A DNA stretch of 64,000 nt from Streptomyces daqingensis. GTDB lineage: Bacteria; Actinomycetota; Actinomycetes; Streptomycetales; Streptomycetaceae. Shown here in pieces: positions 1 to 6,415 of this stretch (the stretch's first letter is position 1; each line of letters opens with the position of its first letter). The notes beneath the pieces were generated by a model that saw nothing but the letters and a program-made list of their open reading frames with translations, made no database searches and was not told the DNA's origin. Where the stretch lies: the NCBI RefSeq assembly GCF_014645895.1, contig NZ_BMMP01000004.1, positions 248,001-312,000 of the forward strand. The letters run 5' to 3'. Position numbers and translations under genes: made by a program.

Positions 1-1
1 G

Positions 2-1270
2 TTCAACGGCACCGCGATGAAGGAGGCGCTCGACTTGATCGAAGCACTGGCACTCAGCCAGGACGTGCAGCCCGTCCACATCCGCGTCGCGCCCGGGTTC
101 TCCGGTGCGACGTGGCTGGACCTGGGCCGCAACGACGGACAGTCCATCCGCATCCACCCCGGCGGATGGGACATCGCCGTCCCCGACCCGCACGAAGTGC
201 GCTGGCGGCGCACCCAGCTGACCGGGGAACTCCCCCTGCCTGCCAAGGACACCGACGGCAAAGGCATCGACCTCCTGCTGAGGCTGTGCAACTTCGCCAC
301 CGCCGAGACCGAATGCCTCGCCCTCGCCTGGCTCATCGGCTGCCTGGAACCCTCCGTGCCCGTCCCCGCGCCGTTCCTGACCGGCCCCCAGGGGGCGGGG
401 AAGTCCACCGGCGGGCGGATGCTGCTGCGGATCATCGAGGGCATGAGCGGAGACCTGCGGCGTGCCCCGAAGGATGAGGAGAACCTGATCGCGGCCGTGG
501 CAGCCGGATGGGTCACCGCGCTGGACAACCTCTCCCACATGACCCCGGATCTGTCCGACGCGATGTGCTGCATCGTCACCGGTGCCGAGAACGTCAAACG
601 CGCCCTGTTCACCGACGGGGACGTGGTCCGGGCCCGCTACCGCCGGCCGCTGCTGATGACCGGCATCGACGTCGGCGTCATCCGACCCGACCTCGCCGAA
701 CGTCTCCTGCCGCTGCGGCTGGAGCGGCCCCGCACCCGCCGCACCGAGGCGGAGCTGTGGGCGGAGTTCGAGGAGGTGCTGCCCGTGATCCTCGGCTCCC
801 TGCTCGACCTGACGGTCCAAGTGCGGGCGGCGGAAGCGGAGACCCCGACCGATCTGCGGATGGCGGACTTCGCGCGCCTGTGCGCGCAGCTCGACGCCGC
901 AACCGGGCTCGGGGCCCTGGCCGCCTACCGGGCCAGCCTGGATGACCTCAACGACGACGTCATCGAGGGCGACCTGCTCGCGCAGACCGTCCTCAAGCAC
1001 GCCTCCGACCTCACGCCCGGCGTACCAGAGCGGATGACGTCCTCAGAGTGGCTCAACGCCCTCAGCCGCCTCTACAGCGGCGAGGAGTGCCGTCCCATGC
1101 CCAAGGGCTGGCCCACCACCGGCAAAGTCCTCTCCGACCGTCTCAAGCGCCTCCAGCCCACGCTGGCAGCGCGCGGTGTGCTCATCGACTGGGGCCGCAC
1201 CAAACAGGGCCGCTACATCGAAATCACCCGACGCCCCGCACCCGCAGCGGAGCAACAGCAGCTGCTCTGA
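2..1270 (+). CDS. Replication ATPase/primase-helicase-like protein of an integrative element (5' end outside window)
   Basis: The reading frame is open from base 2, so the N-terminus lies outside the window; an internal ATG at 17 is probably not the true start. A Walker A motif GPQGAGKST lies at about 383-409, followed by an aspartate-containing strand (TALDNLS) consistent with Walker B. The overall look matches the large ATP-binding/primase-type replication proteins of Streptomyces integrative elements (family knowledge). It is followed by a hairpin terminator, then an iteron cluster, an excisionase and an integrase, so an inferred role in replicating the excised element fits. The exact family (Prim-Pol, RepSA-like or other) cannot be settled without the missing N-terminus. 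Confidence 0.7.
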   Translation, partial: FNGTAMKEALDLIEALALSQDVQPVHIRVAPGFSGATWLDLGRNDGQSIRIHPGGWDIAVPDPHEVRWRRTQLTGELPLPAKDTDGKGIDLLLRLCNFATAETECLALAWLIGCLEPSVPVPAPFLTGPQGAGKSTGGRMLLRIIEGMSGDLRRAPKDEENLIAAVAAGWVTALDNLSHMTPDLSDAMCCIVTGAENVKRALFTDGDVVRARYRRPLLMTGIDVGVIRPDLAERLLPLRLERPRTRRTEAELWAEFEEVLPVILGSLLDLTVQVRAAEAETPTDLRMADFARLCAQLDAATGLGALAAYRASLDDLNDDVIEGDLLAQTVLKHASDLTPGVPERMTSSEWLNALSRLYSGEECRPMPKGWPTTGKVLSDRLKRLQPTLAARGVLIDWGRTKQGRYIEITRRPAPAAEQQQLL

Positions 1271-1287
1271 CCTGCCGGGCGGACAAG

Positions 1288-1330
1288 CAAGAAGAGCACC
1301 ACTCCGCAGCGCCGGGGGGTGCTCTTCTTG
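1288..1330 (+). terminator. Hairpin terminator after the replication ATPase gene
   Basis: A perfect 13-bp inverted repeat (CAAGAAGAGCACC at 1288-1300, GGTGCTCTTCTTG at 1318-1330) with a 17-nt loop starts 18 bases after the upstream stop codon. The descending arm ends in CTTCTTG, so the U-tract is weak. It separates the ATPase gene from the iteron region. Confidence 0.6.
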
Positions 1331-1450
1331 CCCTTCGGCGGCTTGCCGCCGCCCGAAGAACGCGCCGCGAAGCGGCTCCTTCTCAACTCCCTGAGCCGCA
1401 CCACAAAGACAACAGGCTCCCCTCTCTTTTTTCCTAAGTAGGGGAAAGCT

Positions 1451-1657
1451 GCGTCACCGCGTCACCAATGACCGGAAAACGGCCTCCGACCAGCCACAAC
1501 AGGGGTGACGCAGACCTCAATCCTGCGTCATTCCGCGTACACCTGCGTCACCCCGCGGCGCACGCCTGCGTCACCACATGCCCACCGCGTCACCCCCTTG
1601 CGTCACCACAAAACACCAGGTCAGCGCCCGATGGTGACGCAGATGACGCGGTGACGC
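1451..1657. repeat. GCGTCACC iteron cluster, candidate replication origin or accessory-factor binding region
   Basis: The octamer GCGTCACC occurs in direct orientation at 1451, 1459, 1545, 1568, 1587 and 1600, and inverted (GGTGACGC) at 1504, 1633 and 1650. Two near copies lie at 1525 and 1643. That is nine perfect copies in 207 bp of non-coding DNA, far above chance for an 8-mer. Copies sit back to back or 13-45 bp apart. The position between the replication ATPase and xis suggests an origin iteron array or the binding region of the element's replication or excision protein; this is inference. The rest of the 1271-1735 gap contains only the upstream hairpin and the xis ribosome-binding site. 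Confidence 0.75.
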
Positions 1658-1735
1658 AGAAATCCCCACCTCGGACACACGTAGCGACCCATCCCCTTCC
1701 GTGCTCGTGCTGCACAGCCCCGCAAAGGAGTCCCG

Positions 1736-1933
1736 GTGCACATTGCCCAAGTCCCGCCCGTGCAGGCCATGACCGTTCCCGAGGTAATGGCTGCGCTCAA
1801 GCTCAGCCGCAGCAAGGTCTACGACCTGCTCCGCTCCGGACAACTTCGCAGCTTCACCGTCGGCCGCTCCCGCCGCATCCCCGCCGACGAGATCACCCGC
1901 TTCATGAGCCAGAACATGCAGGAGGCCGCCTGA
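1736..1933 (+). CDS. xis: Excisionase-type MerR/HTH_17 DNA-binding protein (Xis)
   Basis: This 65-residue protein is essentially one winged helix-turn-helix of the excisionase/HTH_17 type (TVPEVMAALKLSRSKVYDLL, then SFTVGRSRRIPADEI), as in Xis proteins of Streptomyces integrative plasmids. The GTG start at 1736 has AAGGAG at 1725-1730 with 5-nt spacing. Its stop overlaps the integrase start by one base (TGATG at 1931-1935), implying translational coupling. The expected role is to tilt the integrase toward excision. It lies directly downstream of the GCGTCACC cluster, which it or the replication protein might bind. Confidence 0.88.
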   Translation: MHIAQVPPVQAMTVPEVMAALKLSRSKVYDLLRSGQLRSFTVGRSRRIPADEITRFMSQNMQEAA

Positions 1934-3216
1934 TGGTCAAGCGACGCGCCAACGGCGAAGGCACCATCACCAAGCGCAAGGACGGCCGATACCACGCTGC
2001 CGCCTACGTCTACCGCCCCGACGGCACCCGCGTCCGCAAGTTCGTCTACGGCAAGACCCGCGACGAGGTGAAGGACAAGCTCACCGCGATCCAGGAGAAG
2101 ACCCGGCAGGGCATCCCCGCCGCCACTTCCACCATGTCCCTGGCCGACTACCTCACGTACTGGCTATCGGCCGTGGCGCCGACTCGGCTCAAGCCCTCCA
2201 CGCTAAACAGCTACGAGGGGCTGGTTCGTCTCTACATCGCACCCGCGCTCGGCAGGAAAACGCTCAACAGGCTCAGCCCTGCTGACATCCGGCTCTTCCT
2301 CACCCAGTTCAAGGGCTCCTGCCTGTGCTGCCTGCGCGGCGCCGACGCAGCCCGTGACAAGCCGGATCGGGTGTGCTGCGCGAAGGGGCAGTGCTGCCAG
2401 CGCCGCCCCTCCGCCCGCACCGTTCAGTACGTCCACGCCACGCTCAGCGCCGCTCTCCAGCAGGCCGTACGTGAGGAGTTGGTCGGTCGCAACGTCGCCC
2501 GCGTCGTGGAAACACCAGCCGCAGCCAGTCAGGAGGTCAAGCCATTGGACCGCGAAGAAGCACAGCAGCTCCTACGGGCCGCTCGCACACACCGGTATCA
2601 CGCCCTGTGGCTCCTGCTCGTCTCCGTCGGTCTGCGGCGCGGTGAAGCACTCGCCCTCACGTGGGATGACATCGACCTCGACAACGGACAGCTCCGAGTA
2701 CGGCGGAACCTTCAGCGGGTCAGGAAGGAGCTCATCTTCGGCACCCCCAAGACGAAGCGCTCGCTGCGGACCGTTCCGCTCCCGCGACGGTGCGTCGCCG
2801 CGCTCAAGGACCATGCCAAGGGGCAGGCGAAGGAGCAAGCAGCTGCGGGAGAGAAGTGGGAGCCACTCCCCCACCAGCCGGACAAGCTCGTCTTCACCAC
2901 GACCACAGGCCGGCCGACGGAGCCGCGCGGCCTCAACCGCATGCTTACCGTGCTCTGCCGTCAGGCCGGCGTGCGCCGCGTACGAGTGCACGACCTCCGG
3001 CACACCTGCGCTTCGCTCCTGCTGGCTCAGGGCGTGGACGCCCGCACCATCATGGAAACGCTCGGGCACAGCACCATCACGCTGACCATGAACACGTACG
3101 CGCACGTGATGGAGACGACGCTCAAAGCAGCCGCTGAGCGGATGGACGACACCCTCGGAACAGAGGACAACGAGGAGGGCGACGACGGCGCCGCAGGAGT
3201 TCCCGCGCTGGTCTGA
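1933..3216 (+). CDS. int: Site-specific tyrosine recombinase (integrase) of the tRNA-Thr element
   Basis: This is a 427-residue tyrosine integrase. The N-terminal arm-binding region begins MVKRRANGEGTITKR, then a SAM-like core-binding domain (about residues 70-200) and the catalytic domain. Catalytic residues visible are Arg235 (GLRRGE), His353-Arg356 (HDLRHT), a GHST box and the nucleophile Tyr389. The ATG at 1933 is preferred because it is coupled to xis; the open frame continues upstream through the iterons but has no gene-like features. A cysteine-rich stretch (Cys130, 132, 133, 148, 149, 154, 155) interrupts the core-binding domain and may bind metal. The gene points at the 3' end of tRNA-Thr, the likely attachment site. 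Confidence 0.95.
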   Translation: MVKRRANGEGTITKRKDGRYHAAAYVYRPDGTRVRKFVYGKTRDEVKDKLTAIQEKTRQGIPAATSTMSLADYLTYWLSAVAPTRLKPSTLNSYEGLVRLYIAPALGRKTLNRLSPADIRLFLTQFKGSCLCCLRGADAARDKPDRVCCAKGQCCQRRPSARTVQYVHATLSAALQQAVREELVGRNVARVVETPAAASQEVKPLDREEAQQLLRAARTHRYHALWLLLVSVGLRRGEALALTWDDIDLDNGQLRVRRNLQRVRKELIFGTPKTKRSLRTVPLPRRCVAALKDHAKGQAKEQAAAGEKWEPLPHQPDKLVFTTTTGRPTEPRGLNRMLTVLCRQAGVRRVRVHDLRHTCASLLLAQGVDARTIMETLGHSTITLTMNTYAHVMETTLKAAAERMDDTLGTEDNEEGDDGAAGVPALV

Positions 3217-3242
3217 GCACCGCGTTGATGTCACCCGCTGAT

Positions 3243-3280
3243 GTCAGAGGCCCCTCGGAAACTTCCGAGGGGCCTCTGAC
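3243..3280. terminator. Long perfect hairpin between int and tRNA-Thr
   Basis: An 18-bp perfect inverted repeat (GTCAGAGGCCCCTCGGAA / TTCCGAGGGGCCTCTGAC) with a 2-nt spacer lies 26 bp after the int stop and 5 bp beyond the tRNA 3' end. It can terminate both converging transcripts. It lies on the element side of the predicted crossover, so it may have arrived with the element. Confidence 0.8.
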
Positions 3281-3285
3281 CTGGG

Positions 3286-3359
3286 AGCCGCCTGTCGGAT
3301 TCGAACCGACGACCTTCTGTTTACAAGACAGATGCTCTAACCAGCTGAGCTAAGGCGGC
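3286..3359 (-). tRNA. tRNA-Thr (anticodon UGU), attachment site of the integrative element
   Basis: The reverse complement folds as a complete 74-nt cloverleaf: acceptor GCCGCCT/AGGCGGC, D arm GCTC...GAGC, anticodon stem TCTGT/ACAGA with loop CTTGTAA (anticodon TGT), and T arm GTCGG-TTCGAAT-CCGAC. CCA is not encoded. The 3' end faces the integrase, the usual arrangement for elements inserted into the 3' part of a tRNA gene. The other attachment copy should lie left of base 1 and repeat part of the tRNA 3' half. Confidence 0.95.
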
Positions 3360-3464
3360 GGGCGTGCGCGTGCAGTCTACCCACTCGGCCTCGGGGGGCC
3401 GCGATGCGGTTTCGTTGCTGTCCGAGGGCTGACAAGACGAGCAACCGCAGGTTAGCGTCACCGC

Positions 3465-3485
3465 ACGTTCACGAAGGTGAAACGT
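3465..3485. promoter_or_regulatory. Imperfect palindrome upstream of msiK
   Basis: ACGTTCAC-GAAG-GTGAAACGT is an inverted repeat broken by one extra A, about 50 bp upstream of the msiK start. It could be an operator of a sugar-responsive repressor, but it matches no consensus I know with certainty. The call is structural only. Confidence 0.35.
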
Positions 3486-3537
3486 ACTCCCTTTACGACG
3501 GATCGTCCGGCACGTACCTGCCGGTGAAGGAGCACTC

Positions 3538-4662
3538 ATGGCTACGGTCACGTACGACGCGGCAACGCGCATCTACCCCGGCAGCGACAAGCCCGCGGTC
3601 GACAAGCTCAACATCGACATCGCGGACGGCGAGTTCCTGGTACTCGTCGGTCCCTCCGGCTGCGGCAAGTCCACCTCTCTGCGCATGCTCGCCGGGCTCG
3701 AGGACGTCAACGAAGGCGCGATACGCATCGGCGACCGCGACGTCACGCACCTGCCCCCCAAGGACCGGGACATCGCCATGGTGTTCCAGAACTACGCGCT
3801 CTACCCGCACATGAGCGTCGCCGACAACATGGGCTTCGCGCTCAAGATCGCCGGCGTCAACAAGTCGGAGATCCGCAAGAAGGTCGAGGACGCGGCGAAG
3901 ATCCTCGACCTCACCGACTACCTCCACCGCAAGCCGAAGGCGCTCTCCGGCGGTCAGCGCCAGCGTGTGGCGATGGGCCGCGCGATCGTGCGTGAGCCCC
4001 AGGTCTTCCTCATGGACGAGCCGCTGTCGAACCTCGACGCGAAGCTCCGCGTCCAGACCCGTACGCAGATCGCGGGCCTGCAGCGCCGTCTCGGCATCAC
4101 CACCGTGTACGTCACGCACGACCAGGTCGAGGCCATGACCATGGGCGACCGTGTGGCCGTGCTGAAGGACGGTCTGCTGCAGCAGGTCGACACGCCGCGG
4201 AACATGTACGACCGCCCCGAGAACCTCTTCGTCGCGGGCTTCATCGGCTCCCCGGCAATGAACCTCGTCGAGGTGCCGATCGCCGACGGCGGCGTGAAGT
4301 TCGGCAACAGCGTCGTGCCCGTCGAGCGTGAGGCGCTGTCCGCGGCCGTCGACAAGGGCGACAAGACCGTCACGGTCGGTGTCCGCCCGGAGCACTTCGA
4401 CCTCGTCAACGGCGACGGTAGCGACAAGGCTCTGACGAAGGACGAGCCGGCCGGTGTGGCCGTCACGGTCAACGTCGTCGAGGAGCTCGGTGCCGACGGT
4501 TACGTCTACGGCACGGCGAAGGTCGGCGGCGAGGAGTGCGACCTGGTGGTCCGCGTCTCCGGCCGCAGCGTGCCGGAGAAGGGCGCGGTCGTCCACGTGG
4601 TGCCGCGCGGTGGCGAGACCCACGTGTTCTCCACCTCCACCGGCGAGCGCCTCAGCGACTGA
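3538..4662 (+). CDS. msiK: Multiple-sugar ABC transporter ATP-binding protein (MsiK/UgpC type)
   Basis: This 374-residue ATPase is shared by several sugar importers in Streptomyces (family knowledge). Walker A is GPSGCGKST (about residues 38-46), the Q-loop region is MVFQNYALYPHM, the signature is LSGGQRQR, Walker B is VFLMDEPLSNLD, and the H-loop is VYVTHD. A C-terminal MalK-like regulatory/TOBE region (about residues 240-374, VGVRPEHF) is present. No permease or binding-protein genes are adjacent, which fits a stand-alone ATPase energising transporters encoded elsewhere. A strong hairpin follows at 4806-4847. Confidence 0.93.
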   Translation: MATVTYDAATRIYPGSDKPAVDKLNIDIADGEFLVLVGPSGCGKSTSLRMLAGLEDVNEGAIRIGDRDVTHLPPKDRDIAMVFQNYALYPHMSVADNMGFALKIAGVNKSEIRKKVEDAAKILDLTDYLHRKPKALSGGQRQRVAMGRAIVREPQVFLMDEPLSNLDAKLRVQTRTQIAGLQRRLGITTVYVTHDQVEAMTMGDRVAVLKDGLLQQVDTPRNMYDRPENLFVAGFIGSPAMNLVEVPIADGGVKFGNSVVPVEREALSAAVDKGDKTVTVGVRPEHFDLVNGDGSDKALTKDEPAGVAVTVNVVEELGADGYVYGTAKVGGEECDLVVRVSGRSVPEKGAVVHVVPRGGETHVFSTSTGERLSD

Positions 4663-4753
4663 GCGATTGCGGCGACTCACGCGGAGCCGGACCGGACCGG
4701 ACTGACGCCGGAGCCGGACGGCCACTCGTGAGAGCGGCGGCGACGTCCGGTGC

Positions 4754-4800
4754 GTGAGCACGGCTTCCACGCGCGAGCACGGTTTCCACGCGTGAGCACA
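4754..4800. repeat. 19-bp tandem repeat, about 2.5 copies
   Basis: The unit at 4754-4772 (GTGAGCACGGCTTCCACGC) is repeated at 4773-4791 with two changes, and a partial third copy begins at 4792. It is intergenic, between the msiK stop and its terminator. No function is evident. Confidence 0.7.
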
Positions 4801-4805
4801 TTTCC

Positions 4806-4847
4806 AGGGGCCGCATCTCGGGATCAACTCCCCGAGATGCGGCCCCT
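4806..4847 (+). terminator. Terminator downstream of msiK
   Basis: A 17-bp perfect stem (AGGGGCCGCATCTCGGG at 4806-4822, CCCGAGATGCGGCCCCT at 4831-4847) with an 8-nt loop is followed by GTT. The surrounding 4663-4961 gap otherwise holds only the 19-bp tandem repeat. Confidence 0.8.
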
Positions 4848-4961
4848 GTTCGCTCTCCGTGTTCGGGTCCGGCCGCCGCGGTCTCGAACGCCGGGGCGCC
4901 CCGTCGCCCGACGGAGTTACCGAATGTCGCCAAATCGCCACTCTTCGCTACGATCCGGTCC

Positions 4962-5375
4962 GTGAACCACGTAGCTCGCCGTATCGGCCGATCCCTCGCT
5001 CTGGTCCTCCCGGTCGTCCTCGTCCTGTCCGGGACGCTCGCGGTGGCAAGCGTTCCCTGGGCGAACTCGTCCGCCGGGAACCAGGTGCTCACCGCGTCCC
5101 ACAAGGCGTCCACGAAGGCTGCGCCCCGCGCACCGGAGGAGGCGCTGCGGCGGCTCCTCCTCGCGGAGCTGCAGGAGAAGGACCCGGGTGCCGCACTGAC
5201 CAGCCTGCAGCGGGAGATGGCACGCAAGCCGTCCCTGGCCCGGCACTGCACGTCGATCGCCCGTGCGCTCGGTCGTGCCGCCGTGCAGAAGTACGGCAGC
5301 GTGGAGCGTGCGCACCGCTACTCGCGGCCGGTCTGCGACACCTCGTTCGCCGCGGGCACCCTCCGGACGCCCTGA
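4962..5375 (+). CDS. Hypothetical secreted or membrane-anchored small protein
   Basis: This 137-residue protein from a GTG start has an N-terminal basic segment (ARRIGR) and a hydrophobic stretch (about residues 10-30, LALVLPVVLVLSGTLAVASV), i.e. a signal peptide or anchor. The mature part is helical and contains two cysteines (about residues 97 and 127: RHCTSIA, RPVCDTS) that could form a disulfide outside the membrane. I do not recognise the family. It stands alone between the msiK terminator and a nucleotidyltransferase gene. Confidence 0.65.
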   Translation: MNHVARRIGRSLALVLPVVLVLSGTLAVASVPWANSSAGNQVLTASHKASTKAAPRAPEEALRRLLLAELQEKDPGAALTSLQREMARKPSLARHCTSIARALGRAAVQKYGSVERAHRYSRPVCDTSFAAGTLRTP

Positions 5376-5478
5376 CGGCCGCACGCGGGGCGCCCGCCGC
5401 CCCGCTGCCCGATCCGGTCCGGGCTGGCCCGTGCCCGGTCCGGCCGTCTGAAGCGCGCCGCCGCATAAAGTGCGCTGC

Positions 5479-6324
5479 ATGACGCTGCGCCCCACTCAAG
5501 CCGTGATCCTCGCCGGAGGCCAGGGCACCCGGCTGCGGCCTTACACGGACGACCGCCCCAAGCCGATGGTGGAGATCCCCGGGACCGGCCTGCCCATCAT
5601 CGGCCACCAGATCGCCTGGCTGGCCGCCGAAGGCGTCACCGACGTCGTCGTCTCCTGCGGGCACCTGGCCGAGGTGCTGCGGGAGTGGCTGTCGACAGCC
5701 GACCTCCCGGCCCCACGGGGGTCCGCGAACGGGCCGGCAGGCGGCCCGGCAGGCGCCGCAGACCACCCGGCAGGCGCCGGCGAGACCTCGGCTGGAGAGA
5801 CCTCGGCCGGTGAGGACGGCACGGGTCCCGTGCGGGTCGAGGTCGTCGTCGAGCAGCAGCCGCTGGGCCGCGGGGGCGGTCTCAAGTACGCCGCGGCCTC
5901 GCTTCCCCGTCCCGGCGAGCCGTGGTACGCCACGAACGGGGACATCTGGACGCGCTTCCCGCTGCGCGAGATGGCCGCATTCCACGCCGAGCGGGACGCC
6001 GTCGCGACCCTCGCGCTCGCGCGCCCCCGCATCCCGTGGGGCGCGGTCGAGACCGACAGCTTCGGCCACGTGCTCGACTTCGTCGAGGCGCCGCCCTCCC
6101 CTTACCTCGTCAACGCGGGCGTCTACGTCTTCTCCGCGTCGTTCGCCGGGATGCTGCCCGAGCGCGGGGACCACGAACGGACCACGTTCCCGGGGCTGGC
6201 CCGCAGGCGGCTGCTCGCCGGCTTCCCGCTGCCGCAGGGGGCGTACTGGCGGGCGATCGACACCGTCAAGGATCTGACGGAGGCCGCGCGGGAGTTGGCG
6301 GAGGTGACGGACGGGCGGCGGTAG
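5479..6324 (+). CDS. Sugar-nucleotide pyrophosphorylase-like nucleotidyltransferase
   Basis: This 281-residue protein begins with the nucleotide-binding signature AVILAGGQGTRLRPYT followed by RPKPMVEI, typical of glucose-1-phosphate/mannose-1-phosphate nucleotidyltransferases. Further family motifs are a GRGGGLKYA segment and WYATNGDIWT (the metal-binding aspartate region). About residues 75-110 form an Ala/Gly-rich, repeat-containing insertion (AGETSAGETSAGED) absent from compact family members. There is no hexapeptide C-terminal domain. The start is either ATG 5479 or GTG 5470. Substrate cannot be told from sequence; cell-envelope or exopolysaccharide sugar activation is likely. Confidence 0.85.
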   Translation: MTLRPTQAVILAGGQGTRLRPYTDDRPKPMVEIPGTGLPIIGHQIAWLAAEGVTDVVVSCGHLAEVLREWLSTADLPAPRGSANGPAGGPAGAADHPAGAGETSAGETSAGEDGTGPVRVEVVVEQQPLGRGGGLKYAAASLPRPGEPWYATNGDIWTRFPLREMAAFHAERDAVATLALARPRIPWGAVETDSFGHVLDFVEAPPSPYLVNAGVYVFSASFAGMLPERGDHERTTFPGLARRRLLAGFPLPQGAYWRAIDTVKDLTEAARELAEVTDGRR

Positions 6325-6415
6325 CCCTGGCCGACGGACAGCGCCCGCGACCACCGCCGTCTCGCCCGCCCGTCCATCCCGTCCGCCCGTCCTGGACGGA
6401 AGCGGAGAGCGCCGG

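Noticed and set aside
1451..1657. CRISPR-like repeat array
   Set aside because: Repeats are 8 bp, in both orientations, with irregular spacing; this is an iteron-type cluster.
1468..1932. Extension of the integrase open frame upstream to 1468
   Set aside because: It runs through the GCGTCACC array, has no ribosome-binding site or domain, and xis overlaps it in another frame; the coupled ATG at 1933 is better.
3286..3359. Additional tRNA or rRNA genes in the window
   Set aside because: I saw no second cloverleaf or rRNA-like segment while reading both strands; only tRNA-Thr is supported.
2997..3360. An attL core copy inside the int-tRNA gap
   Set aside because: The only tRNA-like sequence is the intact tRNA gene; the second att copy must be outside the window, so no att pair is annotated.
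3493..4941. 482-codon minus-strand open frame opposite msiK
   Set aside because: Shadow of msiK in a GC-rich genome; composition is Val/Arg/Asp-rich without any fold, and msiK is certain.
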